Below, one piece after another: positions 45,925-62,209 of a stretch of 64,000 bases of DNA. The first letter of the stretch is position 1. Each line of letters begins with the position of its first letter. The stretch covers positions 15,134,797-15,198,796 of the forward strand of contig NC_034012.1 in NCBI RefSeq assembly GCF_000346465.2, in the 5' to 3' direction. The position numbers were made by a program, and so were the translations under genes. The notes under the pieces were generated by a model. It saw nothing but the letters and a program-made list of their open reading frames with translations. It was not told the DNA's origin and ran no database searches. Source of the DNA: Prunus persica. Taxonomy: Eukaryota; Streptophyta; Magnoliopsida; Rosales; Rosaceae.

Positions 45925-46856
45925 ACTTTTTCCCTTTTTTTTTTCTCTTTTGAATTCCTTGGTAAAAAATGTGCACTAGATTAGACATCTCGTACTTCGC
46001 AAGTTTCAAGTCAATTACATATTTGCATGCCACCTTTTCATTGTCAAGCCAAGCGCATTAATTTGACATGCGCGAGTGTGGATTCTCGGCTCTCTCCCCT
46101 TGCATACGTGCGTTGAACATTCTCCTCCCTATGTTCTGTTAACGTAAGTTTTTCTCTCAGATCGTGCTCTTTGATCCTTCATCGTCCATTCCTTTTAAAG
46201 CTTTTCTCTTTCTTTGTTGAATGTTTCTGTGTATGTTGTATTGGGTCTTAATCTGTTCAAACTTGAAAGGGCTTTTAAACTTGAGAAATTGCACAAAAAT
46301 TGCCTTGGATCACAATTTAATGTCATTCGATGACAATCTCTTTGTTACGGCATTTTGTCACACACAACGTCTATTAAAACTTATGATCGTCATTGGTTAA
46401 GGCATTTATTTGTTTGTTCGTGATGTGTGAGATTATGTCAGAAATCATCACTATTATAATTCATTGCTTTTAGCCATTTTGGAGGATGAGCATGGCCTTC
46501 ACAAGAATCTAGACGAGGAGTTCGCTCAAAAGGTTTTTGCATGCCAAGCTAAAGAAATATAATTTTAAAAAGAAAAAAAAAAAACTACGAAGATAACAGT
46601 AAGCAATGTATTTTTTTCCCCCATAAACATAAACATAAAGATGAAACAATGCGCATTAAAACTAGATTAGTGAAAACATTTAAGAAAGACACATTGGAAT
46701 CACTGGTAATCATTAAGCAAAACAACATCAATCATTTCTACTCCTAACTTTGTGCATGTGAAGACTCTGCTTTGGTTTTTTCCACCATTTTACTTCGTAG
46801 TTCTCTTCCAATAACTTTCACAGCACCATCAAGTAGTGGTTAATCCCATACCCCAT

Positions 46857-48150
46857 TCACATCCTCCAAATCATCTTCTTGCTGAAAGGATGCTGATGGC
46901 AGTGGATATACCACATCATTGATGCAAGTTCTGGAAAGTGGAAGTCCACACAATCCCAAATTTCCATTGTATGAATCGTTCTCAAATGTATCAAATTGCT
47001 TGCCATTGCCACAAGTCGGTTTTCTGAAAGGTTTAATTTTGCAAGCATTGCCAAATCTGCCAATTCTCTAGGAATCTCACCAACAAGCCTGTTTGTGGAG
47101 ATGTCTAGCCATTCAAGATTAGTCAAATTACCAAAAGAGCGTGGAATGTAACTTGTAAGCTGATTGTGAGAAAAGTTAAGCCCTTTCAATGATTTGAGCT
47201 TACCAATCACCGTTGGAATGTCTCTTACGAAAATATTGTTTGAGAAATCAATGGTTGTGAACATGACTAGGATTTTTTCCAACTGAAAGTAGGAACCTTT
47301 TATCAGTACCATCACAGTGTCCTGATAATAGCCATGATCCATGTATTTCAATCCATTATCTCGTACATGTATCATACCCATCAAGTTCTCAAAATATTTC
47401 CTTGGCAAAAGACCACTAAACTGATTGTGGGAGAGGTCCATAATTCGCAACATTTGGAATGGAAATCTAGTTTTTGGACTGATTATAGGACCACGAAATT
47501 TATTAGATCTCGTTGTTTCCTAGGTCGAGAAATTCCAACTTTCTACAATTCAACAGAGTTCGCGGCAATGGCCCTTCCAACTTATTTCCATTAAGGTCAA
47601 GATTCCTCAAGATGCTATCCTTTGCGAATGTTGAAGGGATCGCTCCGAGAAATTTATTCATATTTAAATCCACAACTGAGAGTTTGTGACTGGTCAAATT
47701 TCCTATACATGAAGGAATTTCGCCACTCAAGCTGTTATTAGACAAATCAAGGACTACAAGGGAACTCAGGTTGCAAATCTGTGAAGGAATCCCTCCCGTC
47801 AACTGATTGTTTGATACGGAGAAGAAAAATGTAGAAGGTGGTGGAATAGAAAATTGGTGCCGAGGTCAAGCATTTGTAAGTTTTTCCACGGAAATACTTG
47901 TTCTACACCTGTCAAAGAGTTATTAGAAAGATCAAATAACCACAGAAGATTTTGGGGTTTCGGAAACTTTCCAAACTTCACAAACCCACTCAAGTTATTT
48001 GATGACAGATTGAGATTCTAGTCCAAGAAAGTCCCAAGAAATTGAGTGGACTGCTCCAATTAGATTGTCGGAAAGAACCATTGAGCTCATAGCTGTAACT
48101 TAAATCAAGTTGATGGAGGTACGGTAGGCGGAAAATTGTCTCACCAAAGT
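46857..48150 (-). pseudogene. receptor-like protein (LRR, Cf-9/RLP12 type) pseudogene
   Basis: Minus-strand frames in order give N-terminal LRRs (about 48146-48072, LPYLHQLDLSYSYELNG), then 47993-47799 (LWLFDLSNNSLTGV), 47802-47503 (NLSSLVVLDLSNNSLSGEIP, KLEFLDLGNNEI) and 47453-46857 (LEWLDISTNRLVGEIPRELA). These are the LxxLxLxxNxLxGxIP repeats of plasma-membrane receptor-like proteins, including the pre-C-terminal island region. Frameshifts or stops separate the pieces, most of the N-terminal repeats, the signal peptide and the transmembrane tail are missing, and the last frame runs off into unrelated sequence. It is a dead, internally deleted copy of a defence-receptor gene. Confidence 0.85.
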
Positions 48151-48559
48151 CTTTTGTGACACGGTTTTGGAATATCTAACTTATAGTCTACGATGCATTG
48201 TCTTAGACAAGTAGAGGGACCAATGAATTTACTTACAAAATTTTCCAATTACAGAGCCATTTATCTATCCAAAGAGAGGATGTTTTGCATAGGAGTTCAA
48301 TCAACTTACAATTACACGTTATTAAACCACAAAATTTCACACCTATCACCTATCTTGAACTTTCAGTATCAAAATTACTTGAATGTAATTAACCATACAA
48401 TATTTGCAGCAGAATATAGCCTAAAATACACTGCAAACTTTAACTTGATCACCCAGTTCAATTGCTTTGGACCTCACCGCTTATGTTTCGTCATTATCAA
48501 AACAGCTACCAAGTTGAGTAGTTCATAATGAAGATTTGGAATTTCAATTGTCAGTCAAA
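48151..48559. other. 3' flank of the ABCC gene
   Basis: A 400-base AT-rich gap between the RLP pseudogene and the ABCC stop codon, both transcribed leftwards. It should contain the ABCC 3' UTR. No other feature is seen. Confidence 0.4.
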
Positions 48560-54383
<5,824 letters not shown>

Positions 54384-54452
54384 AATTTGTGGAGCTTTTT
54401 GTTGGGGGCTCTCTGAAATTCTGGAAAATGGGGTTTTGGTTGGAATGGTTTG

Positions 54453-54460
54453 TTATATAG
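54453..54460 (-). promoter_or_regulatory. TATA box of the ABCC gene
   Basis: The minus strand reads CTATATAA about 70 bp upstream of the ATG at 54383. A CT-rich (GA on plus) microsatellite lies directly upstream of it. Confidence 0.6.
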
Positions 54461-54465
54461 AGGGG

Positions 54466-54496
<31 letters not shown>

Positions 54497-54503
54497 GAGA
54501 GAG
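54461..54503. repeat. (GA)n microsatellite in the ABCC promoter
   Basis: A run of GA dinucleotides with one GGGA interruption directly upstream of the TATA box. GAGA-type repeats can bind plant GAGA factors and vary in length between individuals. Confidence 0.85.
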
Positions 54504-56320
54504 AAATTAGTTTGTGGACGACTCAGGGAGTGTAGTCAGAGAATGGAGAGTCAAATGTCAATGTGAATTTTTCCTGGAAGGTAGGCTAACGTGGTGCCCA
54601 AGACTCACATCACGGAGATAGCTATAGATGGCTGCAAAGTGACGCAGAAAATTGTTGGTTCCAGGAAATATGTGAACTGATGATAGAGAGCGATAGACCA
54701 ATCCATTATAATCTCTCTCTTGTAGAGCCCACCAAATTGTATTTTATCAATTTAAACCTTCTATTTTTTAGATATTTATTCAAAAATTAGCTCTATTTAA
54801 ATAAAATCATTCTATATATTTCTGTGTTTGAGGAAAATTATCATATAAAATTGTTATGTATAGTTGACTTTGACTAAAGAGATTCTATATGTGATATTTT
54901 TATCTGTGGTGGGGAAATGAGAGAACTTGAACCCAGCTTTGACACACATAACAACAACAACAAAAAAACAAAAAAAATATAAAAAGAAACTGGAAAAAGT
55001 ATATGGTAGAGAGGAAAGTTAGTGTATGGTAGAGAGGAAAGTAAGCAAATCCCGATCACACAAGCCAGCCCTACAACCAGCTAATGTCTGAGTTTACAAC
55101 CAATCTCTATTAAAGAGCAAGACCCACCATGATGTGATGTGGTGAATGTGGTTTTGTGTGCACAGCAAGATAATTGATAATTTTGGATCTTCTTGTGTTA
55201 AATCATATGCTGGACTTACTAAGGTAAAATAAGAAAATAAGGGCATATCTGGTAATGTTTTTATAGAATATTTTTAGAGAATGCTTTCAGAGAATGAAAA
55301 CGAGAAAACGAATTTGCATTTTCAGAATTCAAGAATGCATCTGGTAGATTAATTAGAAAACATATTCAGAATATAAAAACAATGAGAACATGTCTGATAG
55401 TACAATTTGAGAATAATAATATGTGAGCTATTTTTCAAGTGTATTTTTGATAATGTATGTTCTAAACAAAATAATTAAAAATTAATAAAATTCTAATGTT
55501 AGAAAAACCTAGAATTATCTTTAATAATAAGTGAAAATGATAAATAAAAAAGTTGAATTTTGTTGGTTAATTGATAAACTGAACAAGTATGCATCTAAGA
55601 ATAGTTTTTTATACACACAAATTTTTTTTTTCCCCAAAATAAATACAGATTATTGAGTAAAGAACTTCTTGTAGTAGGATATGAGAATAAAATAAACAAT
55701 GAAGTGTCATTTCTTTTCAACTTTTGTTTTTTCATTAATATTTTTTAATGTTTATTGTAACAAAAAAAACTAAAATGATCTGAAACTAATGTTTAATTAA
55801 AACAAGATTATAAAATAAAATAAAAATGTTAGCACACTTTTTCTTCCTCCTTCTTCTCGACTTTTCTTCTCCCAATTCACAAACTCCCCACTGCCCACCT
55901 CCCCTCTTTTTTCACTTTCACTTTCACTCTCTCATCTCTTTTCATACATCCTCTCCTCCCATGTGTGCTGGTGTCGCTTGGGTTTATATAATACATGTGA
56001 AAACAGCAACAAAATCACACTGAAACACATAATTCAAATCAATAACTATCACCCTCGATTTGTTCAATTGGGTTGGCGGTGGCTATTACGGTTCGAGTGA
56101 TTGGGTGGTGATGGTGGAGGGAGGCTATGGCTTTGAGGAGTTTGATTCAAGCCAAGGATCTGATTGTGGTGAAGGCTGTGGCCTTGGAGTCAGAGTGGGT
56201 CTCACAAAAGAAGGCAAAGAGAGAAAGGAAGAGACAGAGGGGTGTTTAATTTTTGGGTATGGGATTTGAGAAAGGTGAGAATGGAATAGAGCATGATGAT
56301 GTCTTGTTCCAGCTTTATTA
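54504..56320. other. intergenic DNA, no gene recognised
   Basis: AT-rich. A repeat of about 17 bp (TATGGTAGAGAGGAAAG) occurs twice near 55001 and 55025. The GC-richer ORF near 56060-56269 shows no known motif and is not called. Confidence 0.4.
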
Positions 56321-56898
56321 TAGCATCCACAGTGGGGGTGTAAATTCGGGGGTGTAAAGCCACTTTTATATCCTATTTACACCCCCGGGGTTGTAAATAC
56401 GTTTTTGGCTCCAATGAAAAAAGATATAAATCTAAGATGTATAATTGTTTTGTTTGTCATAATTTGTTTTTGTGTTAAATTTGTATTTTGTGTTTACTTT
56501 ATAAAATTAAATTTTTTTGTATTAGGTTAATTTTAATTTTTCAAACAAATAGATTTAAAAATATTTAAATTCGAAAAAGATATGATTTCATCCAAAAACA
56601 TTGGGGAGCATGAAAATCACAAATGAGCAAACAACATCTGATTTTTTTTTCAGCAATTACTGTAGCCGCGGGTCCCAGCCTTTTATGTTGACTTTTCTTC
56701 ATTTTTCTTCTCTTTTCTCGGGTGGATCCCGCCTACAAAAGATGTAAAAATAGATGTAAATGTACATTTTATTTTACATCTCTATGGTGGTGATGTATAT
56801 TTACAACCCTTTACATCTCTCCATTAAAGACGATTCCGGTGACAAGGGGTGTATATTTAACATACACTCCCATATACACCCTCCTATTGTGGATGCTT
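56321..56898. mobile_element. Tourist-like (PIF/Harbinger) MITE, 578 bp, TSD TTA
   Basis: The ends are inverted (left TAGCATCCACAGTGGGGGTG, right CCTCCTATTGTGGATGCTT) and TTA flanks both (56318-56320 and 56899-56901). Further internal inverted motifs (GGTGTAAA, TTTACACCCCC) support it. No coding capacity. Confidence 0.8.
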
Positions 56899-56901
56899 TT
56901 A

Positions 56902-57460
56902 TGTAAAATTGTTTGGGCATGGCAAGAATGTAATCACAAAACAGTCATTTTATATGCAACGCCAAAGTGACTTGGGGAGTTCAGGTTTAAGCATGGCAGG
57001 AATGGATAGCCATGGTCGGGACTCGGGACTGTAATTAAAGGGAGGTGGGTGGCATGTGATCAAAATTAACAAAAAATTAGAAGGGCTTAATTCTTATTAT
57101 CCTTATGTTCTGCTCTTACTTAATTCTTATTAAAATGTAATGGTAAGTTTTTTGTTTTTCATTTCTTAAATGTTGAATGAGATATTGATCAAATAAGAAA
57201 ATTGATAAACAAGATATTGTCAATGGGAGCTGTTAGTGGCAATCAAAAATGTCATATTGCACTCATCGTTTGTAATTATATAAGGGAAAATTACATGATG
57301 ATTTTTTTAAGTGCCAAAAATAGTTCCTTTTAATTATAATATGAAAGCTAGAAAGTTGATATAGATACAAATTCTCATTGAGGAGTTGGGGTTAATCTTT
57401 AGATTTGATGACTTAGATCTAAATTATTTAACTTTCCTGCCACATAGGATTACATTCCTT
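56902..57460. other. intergenic DNA, nothing recognised
   Basis: AT-rich spacer between the MITE and the Pack-MULE target site. Confidence 0.4.
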
Positions 57461-57469
57461 TTTAAAATA

Positions 57470-58663
57470 GGGTAAAGTACCGAATACTCCTTTGAACTAT
57501 CATCCTTGTTGAAATCTACATCCAGGATTAATTTTTCAGCCAATTTAGGCATTGTACTAAATTTTATCGCCAATTTACCACTCACTGTTAATTTTTGACA
57601 ATTTCTGTTCAAATCTCTGTTAAAAAAGTCACATGTCAGGCACATGATTTATTGTTGAATTAAAAATTAATTTTTTTAACCTCTTTCTTATACTCTCTCT
57701 CTCTCAGCTAGTCTCGAACCCGGATGGGTTTTTGGCTTTGAACACAATCCCAAGCTACTGGAGACCAGCAAATATTTTTTTTCTTCCCTGCTTCGCCAAA
57801 GAGCTCGAATGAGAGAAATCAATCGAAGAGAGAAGAGGTTAAAATCAATCGCCGGAAAATCCAAATTGGGGGCTGGGTAATATGGGTTTCGATTGTGTTG
57901 GTTTTGGGCACAGATATATTTAAGTAGGCTGCGGAGTAGAGGAATGAAAAATTGAATTTACTTCCTGCAAAATTTTATTAAGATGCTGGATACAAATTAA
58001 ACCTTACTTTAAAGAAAAAATTTCTAGGGTAGAGGATTGCCAAAAGCAAGCTAAATATCCGAGTAAGGCAGCATCAGGTGGCTAACAATAATTACATCCT
58101 CATCCCGTTTCAACATACCAGATCAGAGAGCCTTGATATCTACCTTCCCTTGACACACACTTGACAATTGAGGTACTTCGCCAAGATATCTGTTCACACA
58201 TATCTCCAACAACTGCTTCTCCGCAGGTTTCAGCAGAGAACCCAGACTCAAATTCTCATTTATGAGACCTTTCAACAGCAGAACTTTAACAACAGAGCAC
58301 CTTGGAATAAGTCAAATTGAACCAAATTGGGGGCGGGGGTTTTGGAAGAGATTTTTTGGCGATTGTCTTGGCTATTGTTGGGGTAGGGTGAGCTGAGGCA
58401 TAGGAGGAAGAAACAGGGAGAGAGAAGAAGAGACGAGGAGATAGAGAGAGGGTTCGCAAGGGAGCCAGGTAATTTCGGTTGCAGGGAATCACGTGGCTAA
58501 CATGTCAAATCTAGACGGAAAATTGGATGAAATTGCATGAAAACTGACGGTAGGGGTTAAATTGGCCATTTAAAATAATATGAAGGATAAAATGGCTGAA
58601 AAAATAATTCATGGTGGAGATTTGGATAATTAATATAGTTCGGGGGTATTCGGCAGTTTACCC
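57470..58663. mobile_element. Pack-MULE (1194 bp) with captured mTERF fragment
   Basis: Inverted termini (left GGGTAAAGTACCGAATACTC, right GGGGGTATTCGGCAGTTTAC) extend over roughly 150 bp per side. The 9-bp flanks TTTAAAATA (57461-57469) and TTTTAAATA (58664-58672) differ at one base, which fits an aged Mutator target duplication. The inside holds no transposase but carries a piece of a host mTERF gene (58123-58310) and other GC-richer DNA near 57780-57900. A transposon with host DNA between MULE ends is by definition a Pack-MULE. Confidence 0.85.
58123..58310 (-). pseudogene. captured C-terminal end of an mTERF-family gene
   Basis: On the minus strand an open frame of about 61 codons runs to a TGA at 58123-58125. 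It starts IPRCSVVKVLLLKGLI and continues through NLSLGSLLKPAEKQLLE to YLGEVPQLSSVCQGKVDIKAL. This is the C-terminal signature of plant mTERF proteins, organelle nucleic-acid-binding regulators of transcription and splicing; the family normally has several upstream helical repeats, all missing here. The fragment keeps a clean frame and stop, so capture is recent or the piece is tolerated. Confidence 0.82.
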
Positions 58664-58859
58664 TTTTAAATATATTATGATGTAATCTTTTTATTTTTTT
58701 ATTTTAAAATTATTTTTGTTCCAATGATGCCTTTATTCGGGTAATAGTGTTTTATGTCATAATAATTAGCCATTTACAATATTTGGCATTGACTACAAAA
58801 GGCAGATACAGCAGACGGGAGAAGCTATTTATATTTTTTGGCATTGATATAATTGACTG

Positions 58860-60315
58860 TGTGGGGGTCTTTTTCTTCCGGCAGCTGCAAATGGGCTGGG
58901 CTGCCGTAAAGGGGAAATTACTGAAATTGCCCCCTGTGCTTGAGTTCGAAAATTAAGCCCCAAAAGCACTTCGAAAGGGCAGTAAAGCCTTAGGAAGTGT
59001 TCTGGTTACCTTCACCAACGAAAATGATGGCTGCTTACAGGTGATTTATGCTTGCTTACAGATAAAGTTTTAGCTTAGCATGAGGAGATTGTGGCATGGG
59101 AGCAAGGTCAGCATGAGTTGAGCACCAAAGAGGAAAATAAGGCTTCCTAGGGAGAAATGGGAGTGTTTAAGATGAGGGAGACAAGGTTTGCAGGATGATC
59201 TTGGCTAAAAAGGGGTAAAGGAAGGGCATTACTTCTTCCGGCAGCTTGACAGACTCTGAAAATAGTCTGTTAACAGAGAAGAACGAAGAAGAAGAGTGAA
59301 TAGGGCTACTGGATTTTTACAAGTAAGAGAGGAAGCTTGCTCTCTCAGCCTGGGTTGGTTTTTGCTAGGTGGAGGGGACCTCCTTTTATAGCTGCGGGAA
59401 ACTATCCTTTCCCAAGAAACCCTAATGGTTTCTTCCCAATCTTGGCAAGTCTTTCCATCCTTTTTCCTCTCTTCTCTTGACTTTCCTATCTGGGTGAGAT
59501 TTCCCCTTATCTATTTGCACAAAATCAGGAGTTTTGGAGCTCAAGACCCCTTTTCCCGCGGCTGCTTCAGTAGGAAGCTCCACTCTTGGCTACTTTTCTT
59601 CTTCTTTCCCTTCTCCTTCCTGGGCCAGCACCGATAAGGGAAAACAACTGGGTGTATATGCTGGTTTGAAAGGGTACTCCTCTTCCTGACAACTTACATG
59701 CTAATATCCCTTGGTCTCTCTAGTGTTTTGTTTTGGGACTTGATCCATTCCCATGTGCTGGCACTTTCCAGCAGCTCTGTTCAGTGAACCTGCAGACCTC
59801 CTCTACGTGGCTTCTACTTTTCTAGCAAAGGGCTGAGGCTTTTGTGGCTTGTTGTGGAATTTTGTATGGGCTAAGGTACTTCATTAAATAAGTGGGCTAT
59901 TTAAACATTGGGCTTTTGGTTGGGCTATCCTTTGACTGGGCTAATTTTGGTTGGGTTATTTTGATTGAGTTATTTTCCCCTCTTTGCTCACCCATATATT
60001 TGGGCCTAAGAAATGGGCTTGGGTTCCGAGGCTCCCAAGCAACTCGGAACCTCCATTTCTCGTCCCATCAATGGGCCTCATGACCACCTATTACCATCCA
60101 TACCACAACCCACTCAAGCAAGCCCCAGGCATCTTGCGTGGCTTGGGCCCACTTAAGCTTGTAGCATGGCATGTTGTTTATTTGCTTGGCGTGGCATGTG
60201 TATAAGCGCATATGGCAAACTTTCGCGTGCCCCAAATTGGGTTTCTTCTCGGTAAGATATCGCATTGGGCTGAGAATTTATTTGGGCCGAAGCGTGGATT
60301 TTTTGGGCCTCAACA
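58860..60315 (-). mobile_element. solo LTR (1456 bp), TSD GACTG
   Basis: The block has TG...CA ends (TGTGGGGGTC and GGGCCTCAACA) and perfect 5-bp direct repeats GACTG at 58855-58859 and 60316-60320. There is no gag or pol. The minus strand carries a TATAAAAGGAGG promoter-like box near 59375-59386, so I place it on minus. Short ORFs in it are chance. Confidence 0.75.
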
Positions 60316-60339
60316 GACTGCTTGATTCTTTTTTAGTTT

Positions 60340-60690
60340 TTCCATTAGGGAGTGTATTCAATTGAGATTTTAAAAGACTATTTTGAGATAAAAAAGTCTT
60401 TTGGTATTCAAGTTAGACTTTTAAATAATCTAAACAAGTTTTGTAGTATTTCATTAAGACTATTAGGATTTTTAAAAGAGAGTGTCGAAATCACGTGGCA
60501 TTCAATTAAGACTTTAAACAAGTAACAAAAATTCTTATGGTATTCAAAAACTTGCTAATTTCGAAAGATTTTTTAAAATATGGAATTATGTGGGACTTTT
60601 TAGTGGGAGTTATAAATACTAAACCTTATCTCAAATCTCACCCTAACCTATGAGATTTTTCACATGAAAATTTTTTTTTTCTCGGGAAAA
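60340..60690. repeat. AT-rich interspersed repeat, MITE-like
   Basis: Motifs such as GTATTCAATTGAGATTTTAA, GGTATTCAAGTTAGACTTTT and CATTCAATTAAGACTTT recur, as in common plant hAT/Mutator MITEs. I could not define both ends. Confidence 0.4.
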
Positions 60691-61231
60691 GATGAACTTA
60701 CATGCACAAAAGGCTTCTCTCTGTGCATCTCTCGTATGCGGGTTTAGTTCAATCGTGCGAAGAGAAGTTGCTCGTGGTACCAAAGCCTCACACCCAGTTG
60801 CTGAATTTCAATTTTCTCACTCTATCTCTAATGGCGGAGCAAATAGCTCTCCCTCTACTCCTTCACAACCCAGCCCAAATTTTTGTTAAAAAAAATTACC
60901 TACACTACATATGTTCAGCCCACTTAAATTATACAAACCTATCAAACACACCATCCCATCCTCCCGTGCAATTCTTCTCCTCCTTTGCAAAACAGACATA
61001 AGTTCTCTGTAGCCAGCCAACAACTCCTCTCTGCAGCCACTGCCAACAACTCCGCTCAACTTCTCTGCAGCCAGCAACTTCTCTTCTTGGCAACAACAAG
61101 TATTCTTCTCATTCTCTCCTTTTTAATTATCTTATGCATCTTTAATTTGAATAGAAAATATTCTAGGGTTTAATTAGGAATGACTTATAATTTGGAGATT
61201 TGTTGAAATTAATTAGGGTTTTGATTTTAGA

Positions 61232-61380
61232 AATTTTGTTGAGATGTTCAATGTGTTGTTGGTATTGTTGATATTTGATTTGTGTGTTGGTATGTTTGAT
61301 TAAATGCATTAATTTGTTGTTGGTATTGTTGAGGTGTTTGATTTGTGTGTTGGTATTTTTGTTGAAATGTTTGATTAAAA
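61232..61380 (+). repeat. about 60-bp tandem duplication
   Basis: A unit starting GTTGTTGGTATTGTTGA and containing TTTGATTTGTGTGTTGGTAT occurs twice in a row with minor changes, inside the probable first intron of the hAT remnant. Confidence 0.6.
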
Positions 61381-61456
61381 TCATTTCTACATATTATTTA
61401 TTTTATAGGTTATCTCTTATTGTGTCTGCTCACAATCGGAACCCCAAGAAAATAAT

Positions 61457-62209
61457 GACTTTGTTGTCTTTTTTTAAGAAAAAGAATGATGACATCATCT
61501 AATACAAATATCAATTATCTTGAACATGATCCAGAAGTACGTCATCTAATATGCAAATATTCGGTGAAGGAACAAGATAATGTGCAAAGAGCATATATTC
61601 TTTTAGGGTCATGTCAACCCGAATTAGAAGATTATTCAAGCCACTTAGAAGGGAAAATCTTACGTTGATTTAATAAAAAGTGGTTTGGCCAATTCTCTTG
61701 GCTTGAGTATTCAGTTGCTACGAACAAGGCATTTTGTTTTTCTTGTTTCCTATTTGATAGAAATCAATAATTTTCGGCCTTGTTTTCCTTGGTTCCTATC
61801 TACAGCAATAACGGAATGAGTTTTCTTATGTATGAGAATTATTGAATCAACTTAGAAGCACCAAAGGTGATGAATTTCTTGCTGATTGTATGATCCTCCA
61901 CATTGAAAGAGAGTTTGCCAATACTATCGACAATGCATCAATAATTGAGGAATTTAAGAGTTCTAAGCCTCGTAGGGTTAAATTTTATATTTAAATAATG
62001 TTGTTTTGTATTGCATTACATTGCATTTACTTTTGGTTTTTATTTTAGTTTTTGTATTTGTAGATATATATGAATTTGAGGGTAAGGCTCATTACGCTCC
62101 CCCTCACTATATGTATCTTTTTATGTTTATTAATAAAATTCACTCGTACCATCGAGTTTAGTACATAAATTTTGCCCGGTCAGCTTTTGAATCCTATGAC
62201 CGCCACTGC
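61457..62209 (+). pseudogene. MYM/TTF-type hAT transposase remnant, internally deleted
   Basis: The start MTLLSFFKKK matches the first residues of the family, and LEHDPEVRHLICKYSVKEQD plus AYILLGSCQPE match its N-terminal TTF-type zinc region; KKWFGQFSWLEYSVATNKAF and CFSCFLFDRN follow after an in-frame stop. The sequence then jumps to the C-terminal end (about 61842-61994, IEREFANTIDNASIIEEF and SSKPRRVKFYI), so the DDE core is missing. The 3' terminus looks like the inverted form of a CAGTGGCGG-type end (GACCGCCACTG, 62199-62209). No matching left end was found. Annotation pipelines often name such proteins 'zinc finger MYM-type protein 1-like'. Confidence 0.72.

Noticed and set aside
54890..54960. 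Possible SINE B-box on minus (GGGTTCAAGTTCTC)
   Set aside because: No A-box, tail or target duplication at the right spacing.
56060..56269. Gly-rich ORF of 69 codons
   Set aside because: Low complexity, no promoter evidence and no homology recognised.
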